A stretch of DNA of 64,000 bases from Penelope pileata. Lineage: Eukaryota > Chordata > Aves > Galliformes > Cracidae. The DNA is taken from NCBI GenBank assembly GCA_013396635.1, contig WBMW01001309.1, forward strand, positions 186,001 through 250,000, in the 5' to 3' direction. The notes beneath the pieces were generated by a model, which worked only from the letters and a program-made list of their open reading frames with translations, ran no database searches and had not been told where the DNA came from. Positions 26,101 to 35,568 of this stretch are shown in pieces. Made by a program: the position numbers and the translations under genes. Within the stretch, counting starts at the first letter, position 1; each line of letters begins with the position of its first letter.

Positions 26101-27200
26101 CACTGGACTGGATGCTCTTCAGATTCCTTCTGACCTGAACCAGCCAAGGCACTGACTCTGTGTCTTCAGGAAGAAGAAACATAGAAGTTCATTTTGACCA
26201 TTCCCTATGAAAAATACATTCAAAGTCAGTATAGCCCTACCTGTTATTATTATTAATTTCTTTCGTTTCAACAGAAATCCACATTCTAGTAGAACCCCTT
26301 CTGTCACAACAGCCTTTTAACCACCTTTTCTTGTCACTGCAGCAGATGAATCAGCAAATGGCTCACAGTTGTGCACAGTTCTCCAGGGTAAGTCAAGCCC
26401 TGGCAGCCAGCAGCTGTGGGATCCCTTCTGCTTCGTGCAGCACCACAAATCCATTCCCAAGCTGGAGGTTGCTGAGGGAGGTGATGGGATGCTTTGGGGC
26501 AGAAGAAGGTTATAAGGTGATCTGGTGATGGAACTCAGCTGTTGGCTTTCTTAATGTGCAGAAAATCATCAGCACATTTTGGGTCCCCTTGCTGTGGTCA
26601 AGGTGACTGCTCACCCCGGTGACACCATGTGTGACCTTCATACCTGCGCACAGCCACCAGCTTTTCTCCTCAATAATAAAATAAAAATAATAAAAATAAG
26701 TGATCTCCTCCCCTGGTAACCAGTCCCCAAAGAGACATCTGGACCTGAAGCAATACAAACTGAATGAGATTTGATGCTGCTCATCTGTCCTTTATCTCCC
26801 CTCCTTGCAAGGTGCCTCTCCTCCCCAGTGCTCCTTGCTTGTCCTAACCTTGTGGTTGATGCTTAAATCATTCAGAGATCTTCTGAGAGCTCCTGGGGTG
26901 GCCAAACCCAGAGCCTTTCCCACTCAGGACTGGGACGCTTTTGGCTGTGGTTTCCCCAGCGTTGGTGCCACCCAACGCAGACGTCCACCAGCAGGTAAGG
27001 ACATCCCCAGCCACCTCAGCACCCATTCACCCACAAAGGTGAGCCCTAGGGGGTGTCAGGGTGCAACCCCAGGTGCCATCAGCACGTGGGCTGAGTTTGT
27101 TCTGTTTTCAAATGCCCAAAATTCGCACTGGTGTCCTCGCCTAAGTGATTCTGAAGGGATGCTACTATAACAAACTGTAGTGAAGACATGATGGCAGCTT
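20172..27200. other. Intergenic between the retrovirus and IFNL3
   Basis: Seven kilobases in which I find no exon chain or recognised protein. It holds one CR1 end (22090-22212), A/T runs (near 21188, 21848, 23751, 25343), and ORFs below about 120 codons that look like chance. Only distal regulatory DNA seems plausible here. Confidence 0.55.
22090..22212 (+). repeat. CR1 LINE 3' end
   Basis: Shows 'gggccctggacaacctt', the 'ggggttggaacttgatgatc' block, and the terminal 'ggtcccttccaacccaacc' plus 'attctatgatga'. Confidence 0.9.
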
Positions 27201-27224
27201 GTCAGTTTGTGGTATTTATGTTAT

Positions 27225-27624
27225 TTTATTCTTCATGTTAAACAGCGTGTAAAAATAAATTATCTATACAAATGAACAGGTAGGTATAGGCATAGGTAAC
27301 ACAGTTTGTAATAAATAGCAAGTACAAATATAGATTTCCTTAAAAACAGTCAATGTTTTGAAAACCAGCAAAACAAAGATATCCAATAAATACGCTCATT
27401 CCCATTGAGCAGTGCCTTTCAGGAAGGGCATTTCTTTACACCCTCCCAAGACATTAATAAATACATGATACAAAAACCCACAATAATTTAAAAGACTTAC
27501 AAAATTGCTCCCTGAGCTCACATAAATAGGACAATAAATAAGCTTAAATAGGAAAACAGAGCCAAGCTCCCGTAAAGCGATGTGGGAGCACCCACTGGTC
27601 CCAGCCGGGTGCGTGTCGGCAGGG
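27225..27624 (-). terminator. IFNL3: IFNL3 3' UTR with AU-rich elements and poly-A signal
   Basis: The minus strand carries AATAAA at 27225-27230, about 395 nt past the stop codon. In between, about seven AUUUA pentamers occur (TAAAT on plus, near 27257, 27312, 27386, 27458, 27522, 27535 and 27545), some within UUAUUUA. Such elements drive rapid decay of cytokine mRNAs, so they support a functional, tightly controlled transcript. Confidence 0.8.
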
Positions 27625-29128
27625 CTAGGGGCAGTCCTCGCGCTGCGCCGCGCACCGCAGGTCCTTCAGCACTTCGAAGATGTAGATGATGGCAGCGTCC
27701 TCCAGGCAGCTGGCGGTCTCCTGCGGTGGGAGAAGGGGAGGTGAGCACTGGGGAGGTGGCACAAAAGGGACTTGAGTTCTCCCTGGGTCCTTGCCCTGTC
27801 CCCACTAAGCACCATGGGTTGCAAGGGTTTCCCTGCGTTGTTTGGAGTTGGGAAGTCAGGCTGCTGGAGGATGGGCAAAGCGCCAGCCATGGTTGGAGGT
27901 GAAGAGGAGTGCCTTTTTGGCTGCTGCTTCATGGGGGGATGCACTAAGGTTTCTGGTTTGCCCTTGATTTGCACTCTCTGAACTGGAATTTGGAGCTTTT
28001 AAACACAAAGCGATGAGCTCTCTGCCATCAAGACCCTGAAACCCCTCCAACCTTCTTGCCCAGCATCCTGACTTACCTCCTTCTTGGCTGTCTCCAGCTT
28101 CTGCAGCCAGTGCTTCAGTTTCCCAGAAGGCTGATGTGAAGGAGCCTCTACGGCCATCTGCAAGGAGAGCGTGCAGGTAAGGACCAGTGATGCCCACGGT
28201 GCTGCCACCACCACCCCCGAGCTGGGACTGGGGGCTGGGGGGGCACACTCACGCAGTGTCGCAGGTCCTCGCGTGCTTGGGTGAAGAAGGCCAGGGGCTG
28301 TTCGCTCATCTCGGCCAGCCCTTGGGTTGTGGAGTTTGTGAGCACGGTGATGGCAAGGTCCAGCTCAGCCTCTGCCAGGATGACTCTGTCGGGCACCTGT
28401 GGGTGGGAGCATCACAGTTACAGACCCGAAGGCACCTCGGGGTGCAGGTGGAGGGGGTCCTGCCTGGAGGAGGGGGTCCTGTTCCGTAGCATTGCCCTTA
28501 CCGACAGCTTGGCAGTCTTCCACTTCCGATGGAAGAGCTTGATGTTGCATCTTCGGTCTGTTAACAGCTCCTGGAGGCAAAACACAAGAGAGCGGGGACA
28601 GAATGAAAAGCTGCTCTTGGATCTGGGGCTGTGTTGCAGAACCCCCTTCACCCTCTATAAGCCTGAAACTGGGACAAAAATCAGCACAGCCACGCAGCCC
28701 CCATCAATAAGGGTGGGATGCTGGCATTCTCCAAGGGCAGGTGATGGCTGCTGCTCACTGTGCTGGGGACTGCTGTCCTCAAAACACCCTAGAAAACACC
28801 CATTGTGTCCCAAAACAACTCAGAAAACATCCAGCTTGTCCCAGAACACCCCAGAAAACATCCAGCTTGCTGCTCAGAGCCTGAAATTCAGTGGCCCCTC
28901 TGCCTTGCCCCCTGCCAGCTGATACCCCCCAGCCCAGGGCTCGTTGCCCTTGGTACTCACATACTGCTTCTTCATCATCCGCACCGCCTCCAGCTCGGAA
29001 GGCACAGGGGACTGGTACTTGGACAGGCTGCAAGTACCAGTGTGCTTCTTCAGGGTGCCCTGGGGAAAGGCACCCACCAGGAGGGGGCCCAGGGCCCCCA
29101 CCATTATAATTGTGAATCCGTACAGCAT
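27625..29128 (-). CDS. IFNL3: Interferon lambda (type III interferon), complete
   Basis: Five exons, all with GT/AG borders and phase 0 joins: 28961-29128, 28502-28570, 28253-28396, 28077-28157 and 27625-27720, giving 185 aa. Residues 1-20 form a signal peptide, then FPQGTLKK starts the mature cytokine. CSLSKYQ, the CNIKLFHRKW segment, the EAELDLAITVLTN helix, the HQPSGKLKHWLQKLE helix, and a C-terminal IFEVLKDLRCAAQREDC match chicken interferon lambda as I know it. Cysteines sit at 33, 64, 127, 159, 177 and 184, and an N-glycosylation sequon NST at 100. The protein signals through IFNLR1 and IL10RB to STAT1/STAT2 and protects epithelia from viruses. The five-exon layout matches the type III family and excludes intronless type I interferons. 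Only one copy is seen. The symbol follows chicken usage; relation to individual mammalian lambda genes is not implied. Confidence 0.96.
28777..28872 (+). repeat. 31-32 bp tandem repeat, three copies, in IFNL3 intron 1
   Basis: Three imperfect units, each with a 'caraacannyyyagaaaaca' core and a 'ttgt/ttgc' end. It is confined to the intron between IFNL3 exons 1 and 2. Confidence 0.75.
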
Positions 29129-29210
29129 CTTGAGTGTGCCGTCTTCTCAATCTCAATCTCTTCTTAGGCTCCTTCAAGTCTCTTCTGCCGCTCTGCCCCA
29201 TCTCCCTGGC

Positions 29211-29294
29211 TTTTAAGCAGTCAGACAGAATTGCGCTTTCAGCTTGGCAGGAAAATCCGCGGCACGACAGCTCCGCAACGGGAAAGCGAAAGCG
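29211..29294 (-). promoter_or_regulatory. IFNL3: IFNL3 core promoter: TATA-like, NF-kB-like and IRF-like sites
   Basis: Going upstream of the IFNL3 start codon on the minus strand there is a TATA-like TTAAAA (29211-29216), about 85 bp from the ATG. Next is an NF-kB-like GGAAAATCC (29250-29258, read on plus), then an IRF/ISRE-like GGAAAGCGAAAGCG (29281-29294), with another TTTC half-site near 29236. This compact NF-kB plus IRF layout is what virus-inducible interferon promoters have. The sites are read by eye against consensus; binding is inferred. Confidence 0.7.
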
Positions 29295-29483
29295 GTGGAG
29301 AGGAAACCCTGAGGCCACAGGTGTGGCCACAGGTGAGTGCGCTACGGGGACACAGCGACTGGGACAGGGCTTGGGGCATGGTGGAACACCACAACACTGC
29401 AGGTGGTTTTCCTACCTGTTCAGTGTTTGTGGGAAATGCAAATACATTGTCTGTATGGCACTGCCCTGGCAGCTGTAAAAACA

Positions 29484-29820
29484 TGCCTGCACCACAAGAA
29501 ACTTGCCCTTCCCCCATGGTAACCTGAGCCATGAAACCATAACTGCACTTTGTATTTCGTGCATTAATTGATCATGAAGTGTAGCAAAATATACCCGTCT
29601 ATATGGAGAGTGACTCTGCCACAGAGCAACACTAAGGCAGCTACAGCAGGTATGGATGCACTCTCCCATTTGCATTCATGAAAATGCATCCAAGTACCAA
29701 AAACGTGCCCTTTCCCCGAGGCAACCTGAGCTGTGAAACCACATCTGCATTTTGTTTTGTGCATTAACCAATTGTTAAATAAAGAAAAACACACCCACAT
29801 GCATATAAAAGCAGGGGCAG
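29484..29820 (+). repeat. Diverged tandem duplication upstream of IFNL3
   Basis: Two copies about 202 bp apart (roughly 29484-29620 and 29686-29820). They share 'aaac-tgccctt-cccc', 'aacctgagc-tgaaaccat/c', and 'tttgt-tt-gtgcattaa' blocks. The second copy alone keeps a clear CCAAT (29768-29772) and TATAAAAG (29804-29811). Confidence 0.65.
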
Positions 29821-29867
29821 CTGGGGCAGGCTGCCAGGACTGGGTCCAGCTTTGGATATCGCCAAGG

Positions 29868-30125
29868 ATGGAGATCCTACCAATGGGGCAACCTATGCCA
29901 GTGCACAAGTGTCCCCACAGTGAGACTTGTGTGGTGCCCAGCTGTGTTGTGGCTTGTCCGCAGTGCCTCCTGTCCCAGCACCAGGCACCACAGAGCCTGC
30001 AGGGCCAGACAACCAGAATGAGGAACGGAGCAGCTCGGGCAGCGGCGATGCTTGCTTTGGTCAGAGCAGGTGGAGTTACAGCTCTGAGGAGAGCCAGGAC
30101 AGCGAGACGCAGAAGTGAAGCCTGA
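29868..30125 (+). CDS. Candidate 85-aa ORF behind a CCAAT/TATA unit, unrecognised
   Basis: An ATG in strong context (GCCAAGGATGG) lies 57 bp past a TATAAAAG box and opens an 85-codon frame. Residues near 14-32 are Cys-rich (five Cys in CPHSETCVVPSCVVACPQC) and the C terminus is Ala/Arg-rich and basic. ATTAAA at 30228-30233 could serve as a poly-A signal. I recognise no family, the length is within chance for GC-rich DNA, and a second frame (to 30118) is also open. I list it only because promoter, start and poly-A elements line up. Confidence 0.2.
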   Translation: MEILPMGQPMPVHKCPHSETCVVPSCVVACPQCLLSQHQAPQSLQGQTTRMRNGAARAAAMLALVRAGGVTALRRARTARRRSEA

Positions 30126-32285
30126 CAGCATGCTGTGCACAGGGCTTCTGCTCTCAGCAAGTCCTGGACAGCACTAGGACCCTGAGGTAGCAGGCTGCGC
30201 AGCTCATTAACACGGCTGAGGTCAGTAATTAAAAGCCTGAGCCCCTGGCAAGGCTTGGTTCGTTAGCTTGTGTGCACCAAGAGTTGGAAAGCGCTCTTTT
30301 CTTCCATCCAGTTAAAGAAACAAACATTTAGAAAAATTAATTTTATTCAGCACAACTTGCTCCACTCGATGCAATGATGAAATACAAACTTAAAGCTATT
30401 TCACATTAGCTACCCAAGCATGGCACAGAACATAACAGAAAAAAAATCCCAAGGGGTGTAAAGCCGAGCACTGCCTCCCTGATGCTGCTGCAGCTTCATG
30501 CCCTCCTGGGGATGAGGCAGAAGGGACAATGTGCCCATGGACAGTGCCAACTTGTCCCTCCCTCTGGTTCAGATCTTGTGGTCCCATCTACACCATAATC
30601 CAGGGGATTCACCCTGAAACCTTTGGTGGTTCCTCTGTCACTGCGGTGTTTATTGCCCATACATCATTTCTGGCCAGCAAAGCAAAGCAAGACATCACCT
30701 CTTTACACGGACAAGCAGGAAATCCCAAGGTGCCAAAGGAAAAGTGAAAGCAGAGCAGGGAAGCCAGGGCTGCCAGCACAGCCTGCGATGACGACACACT
30801 GCAGGGCTCTGTTGTGGGCACTGAGCTCAGAGCAGCAGGCAGGGAAACCCAGAGTCCTGCACAAGGAGCTGCAAGAGACGCTTGCACAGCAGTAGGATGT
30901 ACCTCTGGCTGCATTTGGCACAGCTCCTTTGAAACACGCTGCTGCCAGCTCTGCCACTACAGTGTGTCCCCAAAGTCACCCCAGGCTGGGGACACTGCAG
31001 TCAGCCCTGCGCAGAGGCACTACAAGAGAACAAGCAGCTGTTTGGCCTCGCTGTGCTAAGAAATTATTTGCATCCAGCATCGATCAACTGTGCCATCAAT
31101 ACATTGAGTGACATAATTACTGTTCTGCTCCAGCAATAACACCAAGTGGAAGAAAAACACCGTGGAGGTTCATTTGGCCTTTCCATAGCAAGAAATCCCA
31201 GACATGCAGGAGATCCCCAGGTGTGGAAAGGAAAATGAAATGGGCAGGGCTGCAGGAGCAGGGCACTGGTGCCAGGTAAGGCCATCGCCCCAGTGTGACT
31301 CAGCAGGAGGCTGGCACTGGAGAGCCTTGGCCACCAGCCATGCCGTGGGGTGAGGGGTATGGATGGGCCAGGAGCTTCTTCCTCACCCCTTTTGGAGCTG
31401 GTTACACAAAGGCTTAGGGAAAGAATAGAGAGAAAAGAATAAAATAGTGCCCAAACCCATCAGGTGGCCACTGCCCAGCAGCTGTCACTGCAGCCTGCTG
31501 GTGCCACTGCCAGCGCCCAGCCCCAGCCCACTGCGTGATGCAATCCCTGCTGTTAACATCACACACGCTCACCGGCACCATCCCTCTGACACCAGAGCAA
31601 CGAGGGCTGTTAATGGGAAGGTCAATATGAGCAGGCTGTTTTGATTAGCAGGCTGTTTAAACAAGCTGCTGTGAATATAAAGCCACCTTTTGCTGAAAGC
31701 CCTGAGCCACTGCTGCAGGGACATGGGCTCTCCAGCCACCTTAGGTGCAACAGTGGGGTGGGTGACACTGCCTCACCTGGGACACTGCCTGGGGCTGGGC
31801 TGGCCAGATCCCCCCACATCACTCCTGTAGGGGAAAGCCTCCAATGGGTCTGCACAGCCCCTGGGGGGTGGTGGCACAAAATCACCCCTTTAATGGGAGA
31901 GGGGACCCCAGTCGCTCCCAGATCACAGCTCTGGCGCAGCTTTCCTGTCTGGGACAGGGATTACAGGAACAGGAGATGCCCCCCGGAGGCTCAAAGCCTC
32001 CAGAAAGCAAACAGGAGGTGACCAGCACCGATTTAGACCCGGCCTTGAATCACTTCACCTCTGTGTACCACTCCCTGAGACACAGCCGCTATCTTTGGTG
32101 CACAGAGCAGATAAAAACCAAGGCTGGGTCTGAGGGCGTGCAACTGTTTCTTTGCAGGAACAAACCCAGGGCAGCAGCTCCATGCTTGGGCCAAGCAATT
32201 CCGTATAGACCAAAGCAGCAGGGTCAGCCCCGGACTGCCCAGCCTCCATTACAAAAGCCACAAACAACTTCACTTCACAACTTTC

Positions 32286-32291
32286 TTTATT
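32286..32291 (-). terminator. Methyltransferase poly-A signal
   Basis: AATAAA on the minus strand (TTTATT on plus), about 240 nt past the TGA stop of the methyltransferase; cleavage is expected near 32265. Confidence 0.75.
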
Positions 32292-32532
32292 GTTAAGGAA
32301 ATTAAATTGTTACAGGATTGGATGTGGGACAAGAATCACAGCCACACTTGGCCCTCCAGGGACCATGCTGGGCAGACTGGGAGCACAGCATGGACACAGC
32401 CCTGCATTAAGCCCACATCTGGTCCCACACGTTAAGGCTTCAATCACTGAAATGACCACCCATCTTCCCAGGGAAGAAGAGCGGGGTGTTAGGGGCTCAC
32501 TTCTCCCAGCACAAGGCCAGGAGGAGGCTTCC

Positions 32533-34619
32533 TCACGCTTCCTTGTGCCCCAGGACGCAGACATGCCTCACCCAGAACTCCAGTGGGGTGTCGCGTGAGG
32601 AAACCCCCATCGTCTCCAGCAGCCTGCAAGAAAGAGAGGAAGGGTCCCCCCATCCATCCAGCTCTCACCAGGCTTGGGGAGACATCCACAACCAGGAATG
32701 CTACTTTTTCCCCCCAAAGCTTGGATTACAAACTCAAGAGGAAGAAGGAGTTGGGTTTCCACAACCCAACTCTCGATCTGCCGTAGAAGAGGTGTCTTTC
32801 ATTCCCTGCTCATTTTCTTAAGTGTTATTTACCTCTTTTCCATCTCTGGGAGGAGGGTTTTTGCAGCCTCAGGGTCATTCTTCAAGAAGACTTGGTATGG
32901 AGATACAGACTCTATGTAGCCAACCACCCCAGCAACCGTCATGGGAATTTTGTCGTAGATATTGGTGATCCTACGAGGGACGCAGGAGGAAAGGGGCACT
33001 GGCACATGAAACACAGACACACACGACATTATCAAAGGCCCAAGAGAGGGAAGCGTCTCGTTATGGCATTTGATGGGTCAGGAGCAGCATCCTTACCCAC
33101 TTGTGGTCATGCACCAAGGACTCCCTGCTCACCTCTTCTTGTCCGGAAATGGCAAGGCCTCAAATATCTCCTTGTAGTCCTCCAGGACATGTTTTATTCT
33201 GTTATGTGCATATTTTGAGAACACGTCCCAGGTCTGTACAGACAACAAACAACAGATAAACACACCCACTTGAAGCTCTCACTCCACAGAACTCAGGCTT
33301 GCTTGGCCCTGGATCTGAGCTGTATATGCTTTTTTTTTTCTTAAAAAAAACCCTACTTGTGTCTAAAATTCACCCACACCTTGCTCTGTGTCAAGAATTC
33401 AAGCATACACATTATTATAGACATAAGGGCCATGTCCTCCCTCCCTGTTCTGCTCTTACTCATGGTAGAATGTCTTTTTCAATGAGTTGTTAACACTTCT
33501 GGACATGAAACATCCCTATGAGCAACTCTTTCCCAACAGCTTCTAGTTTCCATTATTTTCACAGCCACCAGGCCAACTGGAAGAGCCTCTACAACACCAT
33601 GCCCTGCCCAAAACATGCTGCCATCTTCCCACAGCAGCCTGCCCTATTGCCCCTAGCCCTGCTCCTCACCCCATCCTTCCTCTCAGGGCCTTTCGCTCTG
33701 CCCAGGGCTCGGTGCCCTCCCTCACCTCTCGGAAGATGCGGGTCAGCTTTTCAGAGCAGTCCCCGTAGTGCAGGCTCATGTCGATGGTGTAGGTGCTGAT
33801 GGCCACGCAGCCGCCCGGCCGCAGCACGCGCTGGGCCTCGCTCATGAACCTCCCGATGTCGAACCAGTGTGCAGCCGTGAACGAGGCCAGGAGGTCAACC
33901 GAGGCGTCCTCAAAGGGCAGCTCCTCCGCCGGGCACACGCTGGGGACAGGGATGGGGAAAACCAATGGGTAACACTGGAAATTGGGAACGATGAAGCCAA
34001 CAGGCTCTTTTTGGCACGGAGGGATGTGGTTTTTGCCTGCAGTACTCACAGATAGGAGACATTGGGAGGAGAGGGGGCAGCCTTGGCCTCCTGGATCTGT
34101 GCCTGGCTGATGTCAGTGCCCACCACCTTCCCAAAACACTCCGCCAGGAAGTCTGTGCCTTGCCCCGACCCACAGCCCACATCCACGGCCAACTCGGCAC
34201 GGCCAGGGCTCTGCAGGGACAGGGGACACATCTCAGCGAGCAGCTGCCCCAACTCCATGCTGTTAGCCCCGTTCCCAGCACAGCCACCCCAACGCTGTGC
34301 TCCCCGTTCCCAGCACAGCCACCCCAACGCCGTGCTCCCCGTTCCCAGCACAGCCATCTCGACTCCAATCCCATTCCCAGTTGGGCATGAGGCAGGGATG
34401 CAGGATGGCTCCTGGGCATCCCGCTGAGCCCTGGTGGTTATTCCCCCAAGGGCACACCCCAGGCAAAGGGATAAGGACGTAACCAGAGCACGGCCGTGCC
34501 CTGCTCACCTTCTCCTGCAGGTAGGCGAGGATGGTTTCCTTCAGCTCCTTGCCGGGGGCAAAGCGGTACTTCTGGTAGACAGCTGCGTGCCCCGTGCCCT
34601 CAAACATCTTGGCAGCCAT
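32533..34619 (-). CDS. Class I SAM-dependent methyltransferase, DDB_G0268948-like
   Basis: Six exons join in frame: 34509-34619, 34050-34210, 33726-33939, 33133-33233, 32833-32970 and 32533-32623, giving 271 aa. The start is MAAKMFEGTGHAAVYQKYRF. Residues 46-55 (VDVGCGSGQG) are the SAM-binding motif I. GTDIS at 68-72 ends the acidic strand that binds the SAM ribose. FEDASVDLLAS at 100-110 and LRPGGCVAI at 130-138 are the later Rossmann motifs. This is a Methyltransf_11-type fold, and the length and ends match proteins labelled 'putative methyltransferase DDB_G0268948' in vertebrates; their substrate is unknown to me. No signal peptide or membrane segment is seen, so a cytosolic enzyme is likely. 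It faces away from MREG (head to head, about 4 kb apart) and lies downstream-to-upstream in tandem with IFNL3. Confidence 0.92.
34267..34363 (+). repeat. 36-bp tandem repeat, about 2.7 copies, in methyltransferase intron 1
   Basis: Units 34267-34302 and 34303-34338 are nearly identical, each with 'ccccgttcccagcacagcca' followed by 'ccccaacg'. A partial third unit runs to about 34363. GC-rich and non-coding. Confidence 0.85.
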
Positions 34620-35568
34620 GGTTTGGGCTCAGCACCCCGTCCTGCTGTCAGACCCCTCCTGCAGGGACAGCAGGTGCTCAGCCTGCAGGCAGGGCCAGGA
34701 CTTTGTCCAGGCCACTCCCTTGGTGCCCCCGTGCCGTGGGGCTGTGCTCAGCCCTGCTGGCAGCCTTGTCCAGACCCGGGAAGCGCTTCTGTGTTCAGAG
34801 ACAGAGCAGTGCAGCACACGGGGTGCGTGCACGCCGGGCAGGGAAGGGTTACAGCTCGCAGTGCAGGAAGTGCTTGCAGTGCTCCTGTTCCGGCTGCCGG
34901 CAGCAGGGAGCACCAAACCTGGCTGCTTTTAGGGGAAACACCTCCAGGTACTTCTTGAGTGCTCCCCAGCACCCCTGGGTACTCACCCAGCCCACAGCTC
35001 CCCGTAGGGCCCAGCTCACCGCTGCCAGGTCCCTGCAGCACAGGCCCAACAGAGGGACAGGGCAGCAGCCTGCAGGCACAGCGCAGTCAGGGCAGGATGG
35101 GCCCGTCCAGGCTCGCTGCAGCCCAACGCCGCGGGTGGGGCCACCCTTTCCAGGAAAACATTCCCGGCCCTCCCCACGCAAACGAGGTGAAAGAGCAGGA
35201 GCAGCACGCTGTGCTCTGGCCTGCAGGGCCGACTGCTCCCTCTAGAGCAGCTGCGGGGCTGCAGCGTGCAGGCAGTGCAGCGTGCGCGGCCGAGCTGCGG
35301 GTGGAGCACCCCAGGGACTCCGCTGCAGGGTCCCCAAAGCTCTAATGCAGCCACCAGAGCCCCCAGCCCATGGGGCACGCTGGGACCCCAGAGCTGGGCT
35401 TCTCCTTCGTGCAGGCACCGTGGTAATGAAGCACAGAGTGGTTTCAGCCCCGCAGCCCCAGCACCTCCAGGAGCAGAGGGGAAGCCCAGCAGACACCACA
35501 AGCCAGCAGCAACCCAGTGCTGCAGGAACCCCAGCCCAAACTTACCACCAAAATCCTCTCCTGTCACC
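34620..35568. other. Methyltransferase upstream region
   Basis: GC-rich sequence just 5' of the methyltransferase start codon that should contain its promoter and 5' UTR. I cannot fix the start site. No coding exon recognised; several overlapping open frames follow from GC content. Confidence 0.45.

Larger units (their letters stand above)
29295..32264. other. Intergenic between IFNL3 and the methyltransferase gene
   Basis: Contains a diverged pair of roughly 135-bp direct repeats, a CCAAT/TATA promoter-like unit with a small ORF, and two NF-kB/IRF-like clusters, all described separately. A minus-strand AATAAA at 30342-30347 has no recognisable gene upstream of it. No other exon chain is visible. 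Confidence 0.5.

Noticed and set aside
27250..27560. AT-rich stretch that could suggest an origin or matrix-attachment site
   Set aside because: Better explained as the AU-rich 3' UTR of the interferon gene.
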